The position numbers and the translations under genes were made by a program. Below are positions 1 to 7,594 of a stretch of 30,165 nucleotides of DNA, piece by piece (position 1 is the first letter of the stretch; the number at the start of each line of letters is the position of its first letter). A model generated the notes under the pieces. That model did no database searches. It saw only the letters and a program-made list of their open reading frames with translations, and was not told where the DNA came from. The stretch lies in contig JAANXG010000151.1 of the NCBI GenBank assembly GCA_018263405.1, forward strand, positions 1-30,165, written 5' to 3'. This DNA comes from Gammaproteobacteria bacterium. Lineage in GTDB: Bacteria; Pseudomonadota; Gammaproteobacteria; Arenicellales; JAANXG01.

Positions 1-1
1 T

Positions 2-70
2 GTCGGAAGCCTCGAAGACATGGTTGATGCGATTCGCAGTGTCATGCAGCATCTTGTTGCGCCTTACTGA
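2..70 (+). CDS. C-terminal tail of an unidentified protein, cut by the window edge
   Basis: An open frame enters from the left edge and stops at the TGA at 68-70, giving 22 residues that begin VGSLEDM and end HLVAPY. The pattern (VG, acidic, EDM, then an amphipathic helix) resembles the C-terminal helix of class V aminotransferases. This would be notable beside a phosphonate-type permease, because PhnW belongs to that family. However, 22 residues are far too few for identification, and the frame could be non-coding. Confidence 0.2.
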   Translation, partial: VGSLEDMVDAIRSVMQHLVAPY

Positions 71-139
71 ATGCATATTACCTGTACCGGTACTTTAGGG
101 GCGTTGCACTAGGTCGAAACGGTATCATCAATCGATGGC

Positions 140-1390
140 TTGGACATAGAGATATATGGATTTTGGGGCATAGTTATTGCCGATGTTATTTATGCGTTCC
201 CGCAGGCGTTCTTGCTACTGAGTGCCGCTTTAGCCGTGGCCGATTCTCGACCTTATGAAGCCGCACGCATGCTAGGTGCCAACAAACGGCAGGTTTTCTT
301 CCATGTCACGTTGCCCGGCGTCAAGTTTGGGGTAATCAGTTCCATCTTCTTGGTTTTTACCGTTACCATTACCGACTTTGGTAATGCCATGGTGATTGGA
401 GGGGATTACTCGGTTCTGGCGACTGAGATCTATAACCAGGTATCCGGGCAAATGAATTTTAACCTCGGATCGGTTATTGCCATAGTCCTGCTTATCCCGG
501 TTTTTATCGCCTTTGCGGGAGAGCAGCTTGCCACGAAAAGACGCCAGGCTGTAGTTCCGGATAATGCTCACCCGCTAGTGCCGCGCAAAAACGTGTTATT
601 CGATAGTGTTATGTTTATTTACTCCAGCCTGTTATGTGGACTGATTTTAGCTGTTATTGGCATTGTAATTTATGCCAGCTTTGTAAAGCTGTGGCCTTAC
701 AACATGTCTTTCACCCTGGATAATTACAACGTCGACTCTCAAGGCGGATTAGAACCGTTAAAACCCAGTATTATCGTTTCACTGATGACCGCTGTTATGG
801 GGGTTATACTGGTCACCGTGAGCGCTTATGTAGTGAATAAAGTCAAATCAACCATCGGGAGCGTGCTCAACTTCTTTTCCATCTTACCTGCCGCCGTTCC
901 CGGAATGGTACTAGGGCTTGCGTTTATCTTTACGTTTAATAGCCCGGCCAATCCATTGAACTTTATCTATGGTACTATTTTTATCCTGGCGATTAGCAGC
1001 GCCTATCACTATCATGCACAGGGCTTCTTAACTGCAACCACCAGCCTAAAGCAAATTTCTTCAAGCTTTGATGAAACATCAGCCTGTCTAGGTGCCGGCT
1101 TATTCTCAACCATTAAAAGAGTCACCCTGCCTATTATCCTACCGGCGATGCTATCCATCGCCATATTCTTTTTCATGCGTTCCATGGTTACCTTATCCGC
1201 TGTCATATTCCTGGTTTCCCCTTCAGTCAACCTGGCATCGGTTTCAGTTATGTTGCTGGATGACGCAGGCAACACCACACAAGCGGCGGCTTTTCCAACC
1301 TGCATTATTTTAGTTGTTTTAGCGGCACTTGTATTGATGAACCTGGTTCTGAGAGTGTTAAAGGTAAAGTCCCGCTCATTGATTTCCTGA
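140..1390 (+). CDS. ABC transporter permease, phosphonate/Fe3+ type, N-terminally truncated (probable pseudogene)
   Basis: This is an inner-membrane permease of the binding-protein-dependent family that carries two permease units in one chain (AfuB/FbpB and the 2-aminoethylphosphonate permease PhnV). The 416 residues are strongly hydrophobic. They contain two EAA-type loops, YEAARMLGA near residue 40 and DETSACLGAG near residue 313, and a C-terminal block (SRSMVTLSAVIFLVSP-like, followed by DDAGNTTQAAAF) typical of the 2-aminoethylphosphonate subfamily. Full-length relatives run to about 550-570 residues, so roughly the first 150 are missing. The first usable start is a TTG at 140 with no convincing ribosome site. 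In the next frame, bases 76-144 read YYLYRYFRGVALGRNGIINRWLG, in part matching the expected preceding permease sequence, and the frame breaks near 140-146. Truncation plus a frameshift suggests a dead gene or an assembly flaw. The gene is more AT-rich than its neighbours, and no binding-protein or ATPase partner is visible. Confidence 0.7.
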   Translation: MDIEIYGFWGIVIADVIYAFPQAFLLLSAALAVADSRPYEAARMLGANKRQVFFHVTLPGVKFGVISSIFLVFTVTITDFGNAMVIGGDYSVLATEIYNQVSGQMNFNLGSVIAIVLLIPVFIAFAGEQLATKRRQAVVPDNAHPLVPRKNVLFDSVMFIYSSLLCGLILAVIGIVIYASFVKLWPYNMSFTLDNYNVDSQGGLEPLKPSIIVSLMTAVMGVILVTVSAYVVNKVKSTIGSVLNFFSILPAAVPGMVLGLAFIFTFNSPANPLNFIYGTIFILAISSAYHYHAQGFLTATTSLKQISSSFDETSACLGAGLFSTIKRVTLPIILPAMLSIAIFFFMRSMVTLSAVIFLVSPSVNLASVSVMLLDDAGNTTQAAAFPTCIILVVLAALVLMNLVLRVLKVKSRSLIS

Positions 1391-1567
1391 AGGATTCAGA
1401 AGGAAAATGCCTTTTCGGCAAAGAGGCAAAAGGGGGCACCCCGCTTGCTACTCTCTATGCAATATTTCTATTCGCCCGGTTATCCTGCTAGGATGACGTT
1501 CGGGGATGCCGGCGGCGCGCTGCCGGACGTCCGAGTTTACGATGAAACGGCCAACGGAGTCTGATAC

Positions 1568-2336
1568 ATGCGTCGAACAATGACCCCAGTCGCCGTGTCG
1601 CTGCTTGCCATAGCGCTCGCGGCCTGCGGAAGCGACGAACCGGAGCCCGCCAGCGGACCCGCGAAGCCGGCGGTTACCGCGCGCGCGGGGGCCGGCGACC
1701 CCCCCCGGCCCCGGTGACACCGTCAGCATCGAGATCGACGTCAGCGGACTCGAGCTCGACGCGAACGCAATCGGCGGCGAGAATGCCGAGGGCCGCGGGC
1801 ACTACCATGTATACTGGGACGAGGTCATGGACGACGAACCCGCCGCCGTGGCCGCCACCGAGCGGACGGAGGTGACCGTACCGGATCATGCCGTGGATGG
1901 CACACACACGATTATCGTCTCGTTGCGCAACAACGATCACTCCGCTCTCGTTCCTCCATCGCGGACCACAGTGGAGGTTACCGTCAGCGGTGGCGCGCCC
2001 CGCCCCGCTGTATCATGGACGGCCGATAACGTCACGGCGCTGCAGGCGGGCGATACGATCACGCTGCAGATCGAGGTTGAGAACTTCACCCTCGACGCCG
2101 GCCGCGCAGGTGACGAGAACCAGTCCGGTGTCGGCCACTATCATGTTTATTGGGACGACGCTTCGGGCGAGGACTTTATTGCTATGGGCGCGGAACCAAG
2201 CCTGCGGCTCCAGGTGCCCGAAGACGCCACCGACGGTTCGCACAAGATCACCGTGTCTTTGCGCAATAACGATCACTCCTCCCTCGTCCCGTCGGCGGAG
2301 TCAGAGGACTGGGTGCTCGTTTACCGGCTGGACTGA
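1568..2336 (+). pseudogene. Two-repeat lipoprotein with HYHVYWD/SLRNNDHS motifs, frameshifted
   Basis: The ATG at 1568 opens a lipoprotein signal (MRRTM, a hydrophobic stretch, then LAIALAAC at the lipobox) followed by a Pro/Ala-rich linker. This frame hits a TGA at 1715. The frame that continues homology runs through 2336. The switch falls in a run of eight C at 1699-1706; with seven C the gene would be one open frame of about 255 residues. The mature part contains two copies of a module of about 90 residues. Each has GDTxxxxIxV, then GHYHVYWD, then DGxHxIxVSLRNNDHSxLVP. Closely spaced histidines and a beta-rich pattern recall small DUF4399-like periplasmic domains, but I cannot assign the family. 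It may be a real mutation, a phase-variable tract or a sequencing error. Confidence 0.6.
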
Positions 2337-2368
2337 CGACAGGGGCCGCCGGACAGCGCCGCGCAAGT

Positions 2369-2383
2369 ACGCGGTAACCGCGT
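2369..2383. terminator. Perfect hairpin between convergent genes
   Basis: ACGCGG, a TAA loop and CCGCGT form a perfect six-base-pair hairpin between the stop of the repeat lipoprotein (2336) and the stop of the DeoR-family gene (2399, minus strand). No T-run follows on either strand, so it is at best a weak intrinsic terminator. Its place between two convergent stops is the main argument. Confidence 0.3.
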
Positions 2384-2398
2384 CGTCGTTGCCGGTGT

Positions 2399-3178
2399 TT
2401 ACATGCCCACTCGCTTTTGGCCGGCCACAATCACCTCGACCCCCGCCTGCTCGAACTGCCGGGCCAGGGGGAGCGGCGGCGCGCGGTCTGTGATCAGCGT
2501 GTCGATAAGATCGACCTCGCACACCTTGACGAACCCCTTGCGCCCGAACTTCGAGTGGTCGGCCGCAACGATGCGGCGTTCCGCCTGCTGCAACACCACG
2601 CGGGCGTATTCGGCCTCGCTGAGGTCGAAATCCATAAGACCGTTGTCGGCGTCGATGGCCCCAATGGAGAGAATCGCGTGCTGCACCTGAAACTGCCGCA
2701 CAAAGGCATTGGCCGCGGCACCGAATGCCGCTGCGTCGTCAGCACGCAGTTCGCCGCCCGCCATGTACACCCGATTGCCATTGCGCGTGGCGAGGATGCG
2801 GGCGGTTTCGGCCGAGTTCGTGACCACGAACAGGTTACGGTGGTTTCCGAGGGCGGACGCAACATACGTCGTCGTCGATCCGGTATCGAGCATCAGCGAG
2901 TCACCGTCCTTGATGTGGCGTGCCACGTGCGTTGCGATCAACAACTTGGCTTCACGGTTCGCTTGCATGCGCCGTTCGAACGGCGGCTCGTACAGCGCCT
3001 CGGGGAGCAGCACGCCGCCGTGGACACGCAACAGCTGCCCGGCCGAGACCAACGGCTTGACAGAGCGCCGGATGGTTTCGTCGGAGACGCCAAACTCCTC
3101 GGCGAGCTCCGCGATGGTACATGACCGTCGCAGCTTCGCGGCGGCCAGGATGTCGGCTTGTCTCTTTCCTACTTGCAT
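2399..3178 (-). CDS. DeoR/GlpR-family transcriptional repressor
   Basis: This 259-residue protein has full family length. The N-terminal winged helix-turn-helix (about residues 5-57) includes TIAELAEEFGVSDETIRRSVKPL and ends with RVHGGVLL, the DeoR hallmark. The usual ETIRRDL is ETIRRSV here. The C-terminal sugar-phosphate-sensing domain (about 75-235) shows DTGSTTTYVA, the loop that in this family binds a phosphorylated effector, then VVTNS and AADHSKFGRKGF. The gene is divergent from the betaine-type importer operon, with 334 bases between the starts and overlapping promoter elements, so it probably represses that operon and possibly itself. DeoR proteins usually respond to phosphorylated metabolites, which fits the two kinases in the operon; this link is inferred. 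Confidence 0.9.
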   Translation of the reverse strand: MQVGKRQADILAAAKLRRSCTIAELAEEFGVSDETIRRSVKPLVSAGQLLRVHGGVLLPEALYEPPFERRMQANREAKLLIATHVARHIKDGDSLMLDTGSTTTYVASALGNHRNLFVVTNSAETARILATRNGNRVYMAGGELRADDAAAFGAAANAFVRQFQVQHAILSIGAIDADNGLMDFDLSEAEYARVVLQQAERRIVAADHSKFGRKGFVKVCEVDLIDTLITDRAPPLPLARQFEQAGVEVIVAGQKRVGM

Positions 3179-3237
3179 GTTCGGGGGCTGGCTCCGGGAG
3201 GGTGTGACGCCGGCTACAGCTGAGCGATTTGTTCCAG

Positions 3238-3267
3238 AGTGTAGCGCCGCGGTTCCTCGATTATCAA
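3238..3267 (-). promoter_or_regulatory. Sigma-70-type promoter for the DeoR-family gene
   Basis: Read on the minus strand, TTGATA (3262-3267) and TACACT (3238-3243) are separated by 18 bases. They match the consensus at five and four of six positions. The element lies about 60 bases before the regulator start. It lies back to back with the forward promoter and the putative operator between them. Confidence 0.4.
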
Positions 3268-3306
3268 CAAAATACCTCGAAAACCCACACTCAACGTGGT
3301 TTTGCG

Positions 3307-3335
3307 TTGACTTTTTGTGGGTATCTTGCTATAGG
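3307..3335 (+). promoter_or_regulatory. Sigma-70-type promoter for the ABC/catabolic operon
   Basis: TTGACT at 3307-3312 and TATAGG at 3330-3335 are separated by exactly 17 bases. The first hexamer matches the consensus at five of six positions and the second at four of six. It is about 175 bases upstream of the first gene, which leaves a long leader. Inverted repeats overlap it, as expected of a repressed promoter. The prediction comes from sequence pattern only. Confidence 0.5.
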
Positions 3336-3512
3336 AGACTTGGAGCGGTACGGCTATGATACCGGCCTGTGCACATGCCCGTTACCTATCGGGTATGCGA
3401 CGTATCTGAATTCGGCGCGTAAGAAAATAAAGAATTACGATGTTGATCCGAACGCTTCCGCCTACGCCGTGCGGCGGATCGCAACCCCAATTCACACCGA
3501 GGAGGCTGACTC

Positions 3513-4463
3513 ATGAAAATACCCTTAAAGAACGCCGCTGTAACCGCCGCGTTGGCCGCGGGCCTAGCTATCGGCAGCGCAGCACACGCGGTGGAGTCCG
3601 AGGATCCGATCAAGCTGACCATTCACGACTGGACCGGTCAGTACATCACCACGCACATCATGGGCGAGGTGCTGGAACGTATGGGCTATAACGTGAAGTA
3701 CGTTCAGGCCGACTATATCGCCCAGTTTGCCGGCCTGGAATCCGGCGACCTGCACGTCGCCATGGAAATCTGGGAGACCACCGGCAAGCAGGCCATGGAA
3801 GCGAGCTTGGCCACCGGGAAGACGATTGATCTGGGCGAGAATGGCATGAGGGCCATCGAGGAATGGTGGTATCCCCTGTACCTCAAGGATGACTGCCCGG
3901 GGCTACCTGACTGGAAGGCCCTGAACGAGTGCAAGGAGCTGTTCGCCACCGCGGAAACGGCTCCCAAGGGACGTTATCTCGGCGGCCCGGTGACTTGGGG
4001 CGGCTTCGACGACGAGCGTGCGGAAGCACTGGGTCTGGACTACGAAGTGGTGCATGCGGGTACCGACGCAGCCCTGTTCGCCGAGATCCAGTCCGCCTAT
4101 GAGCGCGAGGCGCCGGTCCTGGCATGGGTGTATACACCGCACTGGGCACCGATCAAGTACAAGGGAGAATGGGTCAACTTCCCGCGCTACGCCGACGAAT
4201 GCTACGACGACCCGAGCTGGGGCATGAACGCGGACAAAGCCTACGACTGCGGTAAGCCGCGAGGCTGGATCAAGGCGGTCGGCTGGGCCGGCGGCGACGA
4301 AAAGTGGCCGAAGGCCTACGACGCGGTCCGTGCCTTCACCCTCGAGAACCAGACCATGGGCGGACTGATCGGCCGGGTCGATCTTGAAGGCGAGGAAGTG
4401 GACGCCGTCGTTGCCGATTGGATCGAGAACAACGAAGACGTCTGGAAAGCCTGGACTCAGTGA
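3513..4463 (+). CDS. proX: Glycine-betaine/quaternary-amine ABC transporter substrate-binding protein (ProX/OpuAC family)
   Basis: This 316-residue periplasmic binding protein captures the transported compound and delivers it to the membrane complex. A Sec signal peptide (two Lys, a hydrophobic Ala-rich core, then AHA) is probably cut after about residue 26. The mature protein shows the OpuAC pattern: DWTGQY near the start, MEIWETTGK, VTWGGFDDERAE, and AWVYTPHWAP. Several of these Trp and Tyr residues could build the aromatic cage that holds methylated ammonium groups in the family. The start is fixed by a strong GAGGAGG site. Its stop overlaps the ATPase start by four bases. The name denotes the family; the ligand could be betaine, choline, carnitine, trimethylamine oxide or another methylated amine. 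Confidence 0.9.
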   Translation: MKIPLKNAAVTAALAAGLAIGSAAHAVESEDPIKLTIHDWTGQYITTHIMGEVLERMGYNVKYVQADYIAQFAGLESGDLHVAMEIWETTGKQAMEASLATGKTIDLGENGMRAIEEWWYPLYLKDDCPGLPDWKALNECKELFATAETAPKGRYLGGPVTWGGFDDERAEALGLDYEVVHAGTDAALFAEIQSAYEREAPVLAWVYTPHWAPIKYKGEWVNFPRYADECYDDPSWGMNADKAYDCGKPRGWIKAVGWAGGDEKWPKAYDAVRAFTLENQTMGGLIGRVDLEGEEVDAVVADWIENNEDVWKAWTQ

Positions 4464-5554
4464 GTACGGCGGAGTCCGCCGGGGCGGCTCACCGAACGCA
4501 GGACGCGACCGGTGAGCCGGCGGGCGAAGGGGTCACGATCGCCTGCCGTAACGTCTGGAAGATATTCGGTGAGGGTGCCGAGCGTGTGCTGTCCCGGGCG
4601 AACGGCGCCCTGGACGACGAGCAACTGCGGGAAGCCGGCCTCATCGGGGCGGTGCGCGACGTCACGTTCAGCGCCCACCAGGGCGAGATTTTCGTCATCA
4701 TGGGTCTGTCCGGATCGGGCAAGTCCACGCTGGTGCGTTGCCTGTCGAGACTGATAGAGCCTACGGCCGGACAGGTACTGTTCGAGGGCCAGGATTTGCT
4801 GGCCGCCTCAGAAAAGGTGCTGATCGAGATCAGGCGCCACAAGATGGGCATGGTGTTCCAGCATTTCGCTCTGCTGCCGCATTTGACGGTACTGGACAAC
4901 GTCGCCTTCCCGCTCGAAGTACAGGGCGTTGACCGGGGCCGACGCGTCCCTCGAGCCCGCGAACTCATCGAGCTCGTCGGGCTCGAGGGCCGCGAGGACT
5001 ACTACCCGAGAGAACTTTCCGGGGGCCAGCAGCAACGGGTGGGCATCGCGCGCTCGCTGGCCGTCGAGCCGGAAATCTGGTTTCTGGACGAGCCCTTCTC
5101 GGCCCTCGATCCCCTGATCCGGCGGGAGATGCAGGACGAGTTCCTGCGTCTGCAGGGCGTCCTTCACAAGACAATCGTCTTCATCACCCACGATTTCGAC
5201 GAGGCCATTCGTCTTGCTGACCGTATCGCCATCATGAAGGACGGCGGCATCATCCAAATCGGCACGCCTGAGGCCCTGGTGCTGGATCCCGCCAACGAGT
5301 ACGTCGCCGAGTTCACGCGCGACATTCCGCGCGCCAAAGTGCTCTCGGCACGCGCCGTGATGTTGCCCGCGGTCGCGGGTGAGCAATTCGCCGGCGAGAT
5401 TCCGGGCGAAACCCGCATCGAGCAGCTTGCGGGACGGATCGTCGATTGCGAAAAACCGCTCGCGGTGGTGGACCGCAACGGAGGTGTGGTCGGCCAGATT
5501 AGCCGGGACTCAGTGCTGCGCGTGATGGTGAGCGCCGATGACCGGGCCCCGTGA
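4460..5554 (+). CDS. proV: ABC transporter ATPase, glycine-betaine/proline type (ProV/OpuAA)
   Basis: This is the cytoplasmic ATP-hydrolysing subunit of the importer. I choose the GTG at 4460, which overlaps the preceding stop as GTGA, giving 364 residues. An in-frame ATG at 4418 would sit inside the binding-protein gene and add a charged tail not expected in the family. Walker A is GLSGSGKST (about 82-90), the Q-loop is at about 134, the signature is LSGGQQQR (about 186-193), Walker B is IWFLDEP (about 207-212) and the switch histidine is in THDFDEA (about 244). The segment VWKIFGEGAERVL is typical of ProV. A C-terminal segment after about 280 corresponds to the regulatory CBS part but is shorter than in the classic protein. 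Confidence 0.93.
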   Translation: MSTAESAGAAHRTQDATGEPAGEGVTIACRNVWKIFGEGAERVLSRANGALDDEQLREAGLIGAVRDVTFSAHQGEIFVIMGLSGSGKSTLVRCLSRLIEPTAGQVLFEGQDLLAASEKVLIEIRRHKMGMVFQHFALLPHLTVLDNVAFPLEVQGVDRGRRVPRARELIELVGLEGREDYYPRELSGGQQQRVGIARSLAVEPEIWFLDEPFSALDPLIRREMQDEFLRLQGVLHKTIVFITHDFDEAIRLADRIAIMKDGGIIQIGTPEALVLDPANEYVAEFTRDIPRAKVLSARAVMLPAVAGEQFAGEIPGETRIEQLAGRIVDCEKPLAVVDRNGGVVGQISRDSVLRVMVSADDRAP

Positions 5555-7551
5555 CGGCCTCATCCACGATATCCAACCTGCGACTACGGCTGCTGCGACC
5601 AGCCACGCTCAACCGGCTGATGGCCGTCGGCGCCATCGTGGCGGTGATGGTGGTGGCATCCCGGGTACCCTGGCTGGTGGCGTATCCGGAGAATTGGGAA
5701 ATCCCCCTGCGCTACTGGGTCAGCGACTTCATGAAGTGGCTGATCAACGATTTCGACCTCGGTCTTTTCACCTTCCGGCAGTTCACGCGCTCTATTGCCT
5801 GGCTGCTGAACTGGCCGCTCGTGTCCGCCCAGGGACTGCTCGCCACCGGTTTCGAACTGGAAATCGGGGACTCCGCGATCGATCTGCCGAGGCTGTCCTG
5901 GCTTGGGGTCATTGCGGCGGTCACCGTGCTCGCCCATGCCGCCGGCGGCTGGCGGCTCTCGGTGCTGGTGGCGACTTGCTTCGGTTACCTGGCGGTATTC
6001 GGGCAGTGGTCAAGCGGCATGATCACGCTGTCCTCGATACTCATCGCCGTGCCGCTGGGCGCGGTGGGCGGGCTGCTGTTCGGCATCCTCGGTTACCGCA
6101 GCGCTCGCATGGAACGTGGCCTGTTACCGGTGCTGGACCTGATGCAGACGGTGCCCGTATTCGCCTATCTGGTGCCGGTGCTGTTCCTGTTCGGCTTCGG
6201 GCCGGTGGCGGCGATGATCGCCACCATCATCTACGCCACGCCGCCGATGGCGCGCGTTACGATGCTGGCGTTGAAGTTGGTATCGACCGAGGTCGTCGAG
6301 TTCGGCCGCATGGTGGGCTGCTCGCGGTGGCAGATGATGTGGAAGATTCTCATTCCGTCAGCCAAGCCGACCCTGATGGTGGGGGTCAACCAGGTAATCA
6401 TGCTGTCGCTGAATATGGTGATCATCGCGTCCATGATCGGCGCCGGCGGTCTCGGCTTCGACGTGCTCTCCGCCCTGAAACGGCTGCGCATCGGGGACGG
6501 GATCGAAGCGGGACTCGCGATCACCCTGCTCGCCATTGCCCTGGATCGCGTGAGCCAGGGTTTTACCCACCGCGCACAGCCCGCCCACAAGGAGCAACCG
6601 AAAAGATTCGTCGCGCGCAACCCCCACCTGGTTATGGCCCTCGCCGCCATCGTCCTCGCCACCCTGGGCGCACTGTTCATACGCGGCCTGGAAGCCTTCC
6701 CCGAGAGTCCGCGTATCAGCACCAACGAATTTTGGTCGGGCCTCGTCACCTGGATCAACGTCAATTTCTTCGACCAGCTGGATGCCTTCAAAAACTTCCT
6801 GCTGCTGAACTTTCTGATCCCGGTGAAGCGCTTCATGCTGTCGTTACCTTGGTCCGTGGTGGTCGGACTGGTGGCGCTCACCGGATACCGGCTCGGCGGC
6901 TGGCGGCTGGCGCTTGCGGTAGGCTGTTACGTAGCGTTCATGGCGGTAACCGGCAACTGGGAGAAGTCGATGAGTTCGGTGTACCTGTGCGGCGTATCGG
7001 TGATCATCGCCTGCCTCATCGGGATTCCCATCGGCGTCGTGGCGGCGCGGCGCGAACGTGCGCACCGGGTGGTACAGGTCTGTATCGACACCCTGCAGAC
7101 ACTGCCATCGTTCGTGTACCTGATCCCGGTGGTGATCCTATTCCGGGTCGGCGATTTCTCGGCGATGATCGCCGTCGTCGCTTACGCCCTCACGCCCGCC
7201 ATCCGCTATACGGACCACGGCATCCGTCAGGTGCCGGCACCCCTGATCGAGGCCGCCACCGCAGCCGGCTGCTCGCAGCGGCAAATGCTGTGGAAAGTGC
7301 AGCTGCCCATCGCCGTGCCGGAGATCATGCTCGGCATTAACCAGACCATCATGATGGCGTTGTCGATGCTGGTGATCACTGCGCTGGTAGGCACGCGCGA
7401 GTTGGGGCAGGAGGTTTACATCGCGCTGACGAAGGCTGACACGGGGCGTGGTATCGTGGCGGGTTTGTGCGTGGCGTTCATCGCCATGACCTCGGACCGC
7501 CTGATCTCGGCGTGGAGCGCCAGGCGCAAACGCCAGCTCGGTCTCGCGTGA
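5551..7551 (+). CDS. proW: Double-length ABC permease, glycine-betaine type (two ProW units fused)
   Basis: At 666 residues this membrane protein is about twice the length of a single ProW-type permease. It contains two permease units. The first EAA loop reads VEFGRMVGCSRWQMMWKI (about residue 250) and the second IEAATAAGCSQRQMLWKV (about 566). Each is followed by the conserved P..GVNQ/GINQ stretch and a hydrophobic segment ending in GGLG or RELG. One chain could therefore form the whole pore instead of a homodimer. Similar fused permeases are known from marine methylated-amine importers. The start is a GTG overlapping the ATPase stop as GTGA, so all three transport genes are translationally coupled. 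The region around 333-352 between the units is polar. Confidence 0.92.
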   Translation: MTASSTISNLRLRLLRPATLNRLMAVGAIVAVMVVASRVPWLVAYPENWEIPLRYWVSDFMKWLINDFDLGLFTFRQFTRSIAWLLNWPLVSAQGLLATGFELEIGDSAIDLPRLSWLGVIAAVTVLAHAAGGWRLSVLVATCFGYLAVFGQWSSGMITLSSILIAVPLGAVGGLLFGILGYRSARMERGLLPVLDLMQTVPVFAYLVPVLFLFGFGPVAAMIATIIYATPPMARVTMLALKLVSTEVVEFGRMVGCSRWQMMWKILIPSAKPTLMVGVNQVIMLSLNMVIIASMIGAGGLGFDVLSALKRLRIGDGIEAGLAITLLAIALDRVSQGFTHRAQPAHKEQPKRFVARNPHLVMALAAIVLATLGALFIRGLEAFPESPRISTNEFWSGLVTWINVNFFDQLDAFKNFLLLNFLIPVKRFMLSLPWSVVVGLVALTGYRLGGWRLALAVGCYVAFMAVTGNWEKSMSSVYLCGVSVIIACLIGIPIGVVAARRERAHRVVQVCIDTLQTLPSFVYLIPVVILFRVGDFSAMIAVVAYALTPAIRYTDHGIRQVPAPLIEAATAAGCSQRQMLWKVQLPIAVPEIMLGINQTIMMALSMLVITALVGTRELGQEVYIALTKADTGRGIVAGLCVAFIAMTSDRLISAWSARRKRQLGLA

Positions 7552-7594
7552 GCGCGGGAAGAAAAATGACGCGATGACATCGGAGAGAAGCGCA

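Larger units (their letters stand above)
3179..3512. promoter_or_regulatory. Divergent control region between the DeoR-family gene and the transport/catabolic operon
   Basis: This 334-base region carries no gene. It holds one promoter-like element on each strand and, between them, inverted repeats that could bind the regulator. AAAACCCAC at 3280-3288 faces GTGGTTTT at 3296-3303 (one base unpaired). ACCCAC at 3283-3288 also faces GTGGGT at 3317-3322, which lies in the spacer of the forward promoter. A protein bound there would block RNA polymerase on the forward promoter. The region near 3410-3440 is AT-rich with no clear motif. A strong ribosome site, GAGGAGG, sits at about 3499-3506 before the ATG at 3513. 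Confidence 0.5.

Noticed and set aside
1448..1940. Minus-strand frames of 93 and 88 residues opposite the repeat lipoprotein
   Set aside because: The plus strand has a lipobox, conserved repeats and a plausible start. The minus-strand frames are low-complexity shadows.
2417..3124. 235-residue plus-strand frame opposite the DeoR-family gene
   Set aside because: The minus strand encodes a complete DeoR protein with helix-turn-helix and sensor motifs.
4418..4459. ATG-initiated N-terminal extension of the ATPase gene
   Set aside because: It lies inside the binding-protein gene, adds a charged stretch not typical of ProV, and the GTG at 4460 forms the same GTGA coupling as the next gene pair.
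5538..7340. 600-residue open frame overlapping the double permease in another frame
   Set aside because: It is very rich in Arg, Gly and Pro with no family motif. It is the off-frame reading of a high-GC gene that clearly encodes two permease units.
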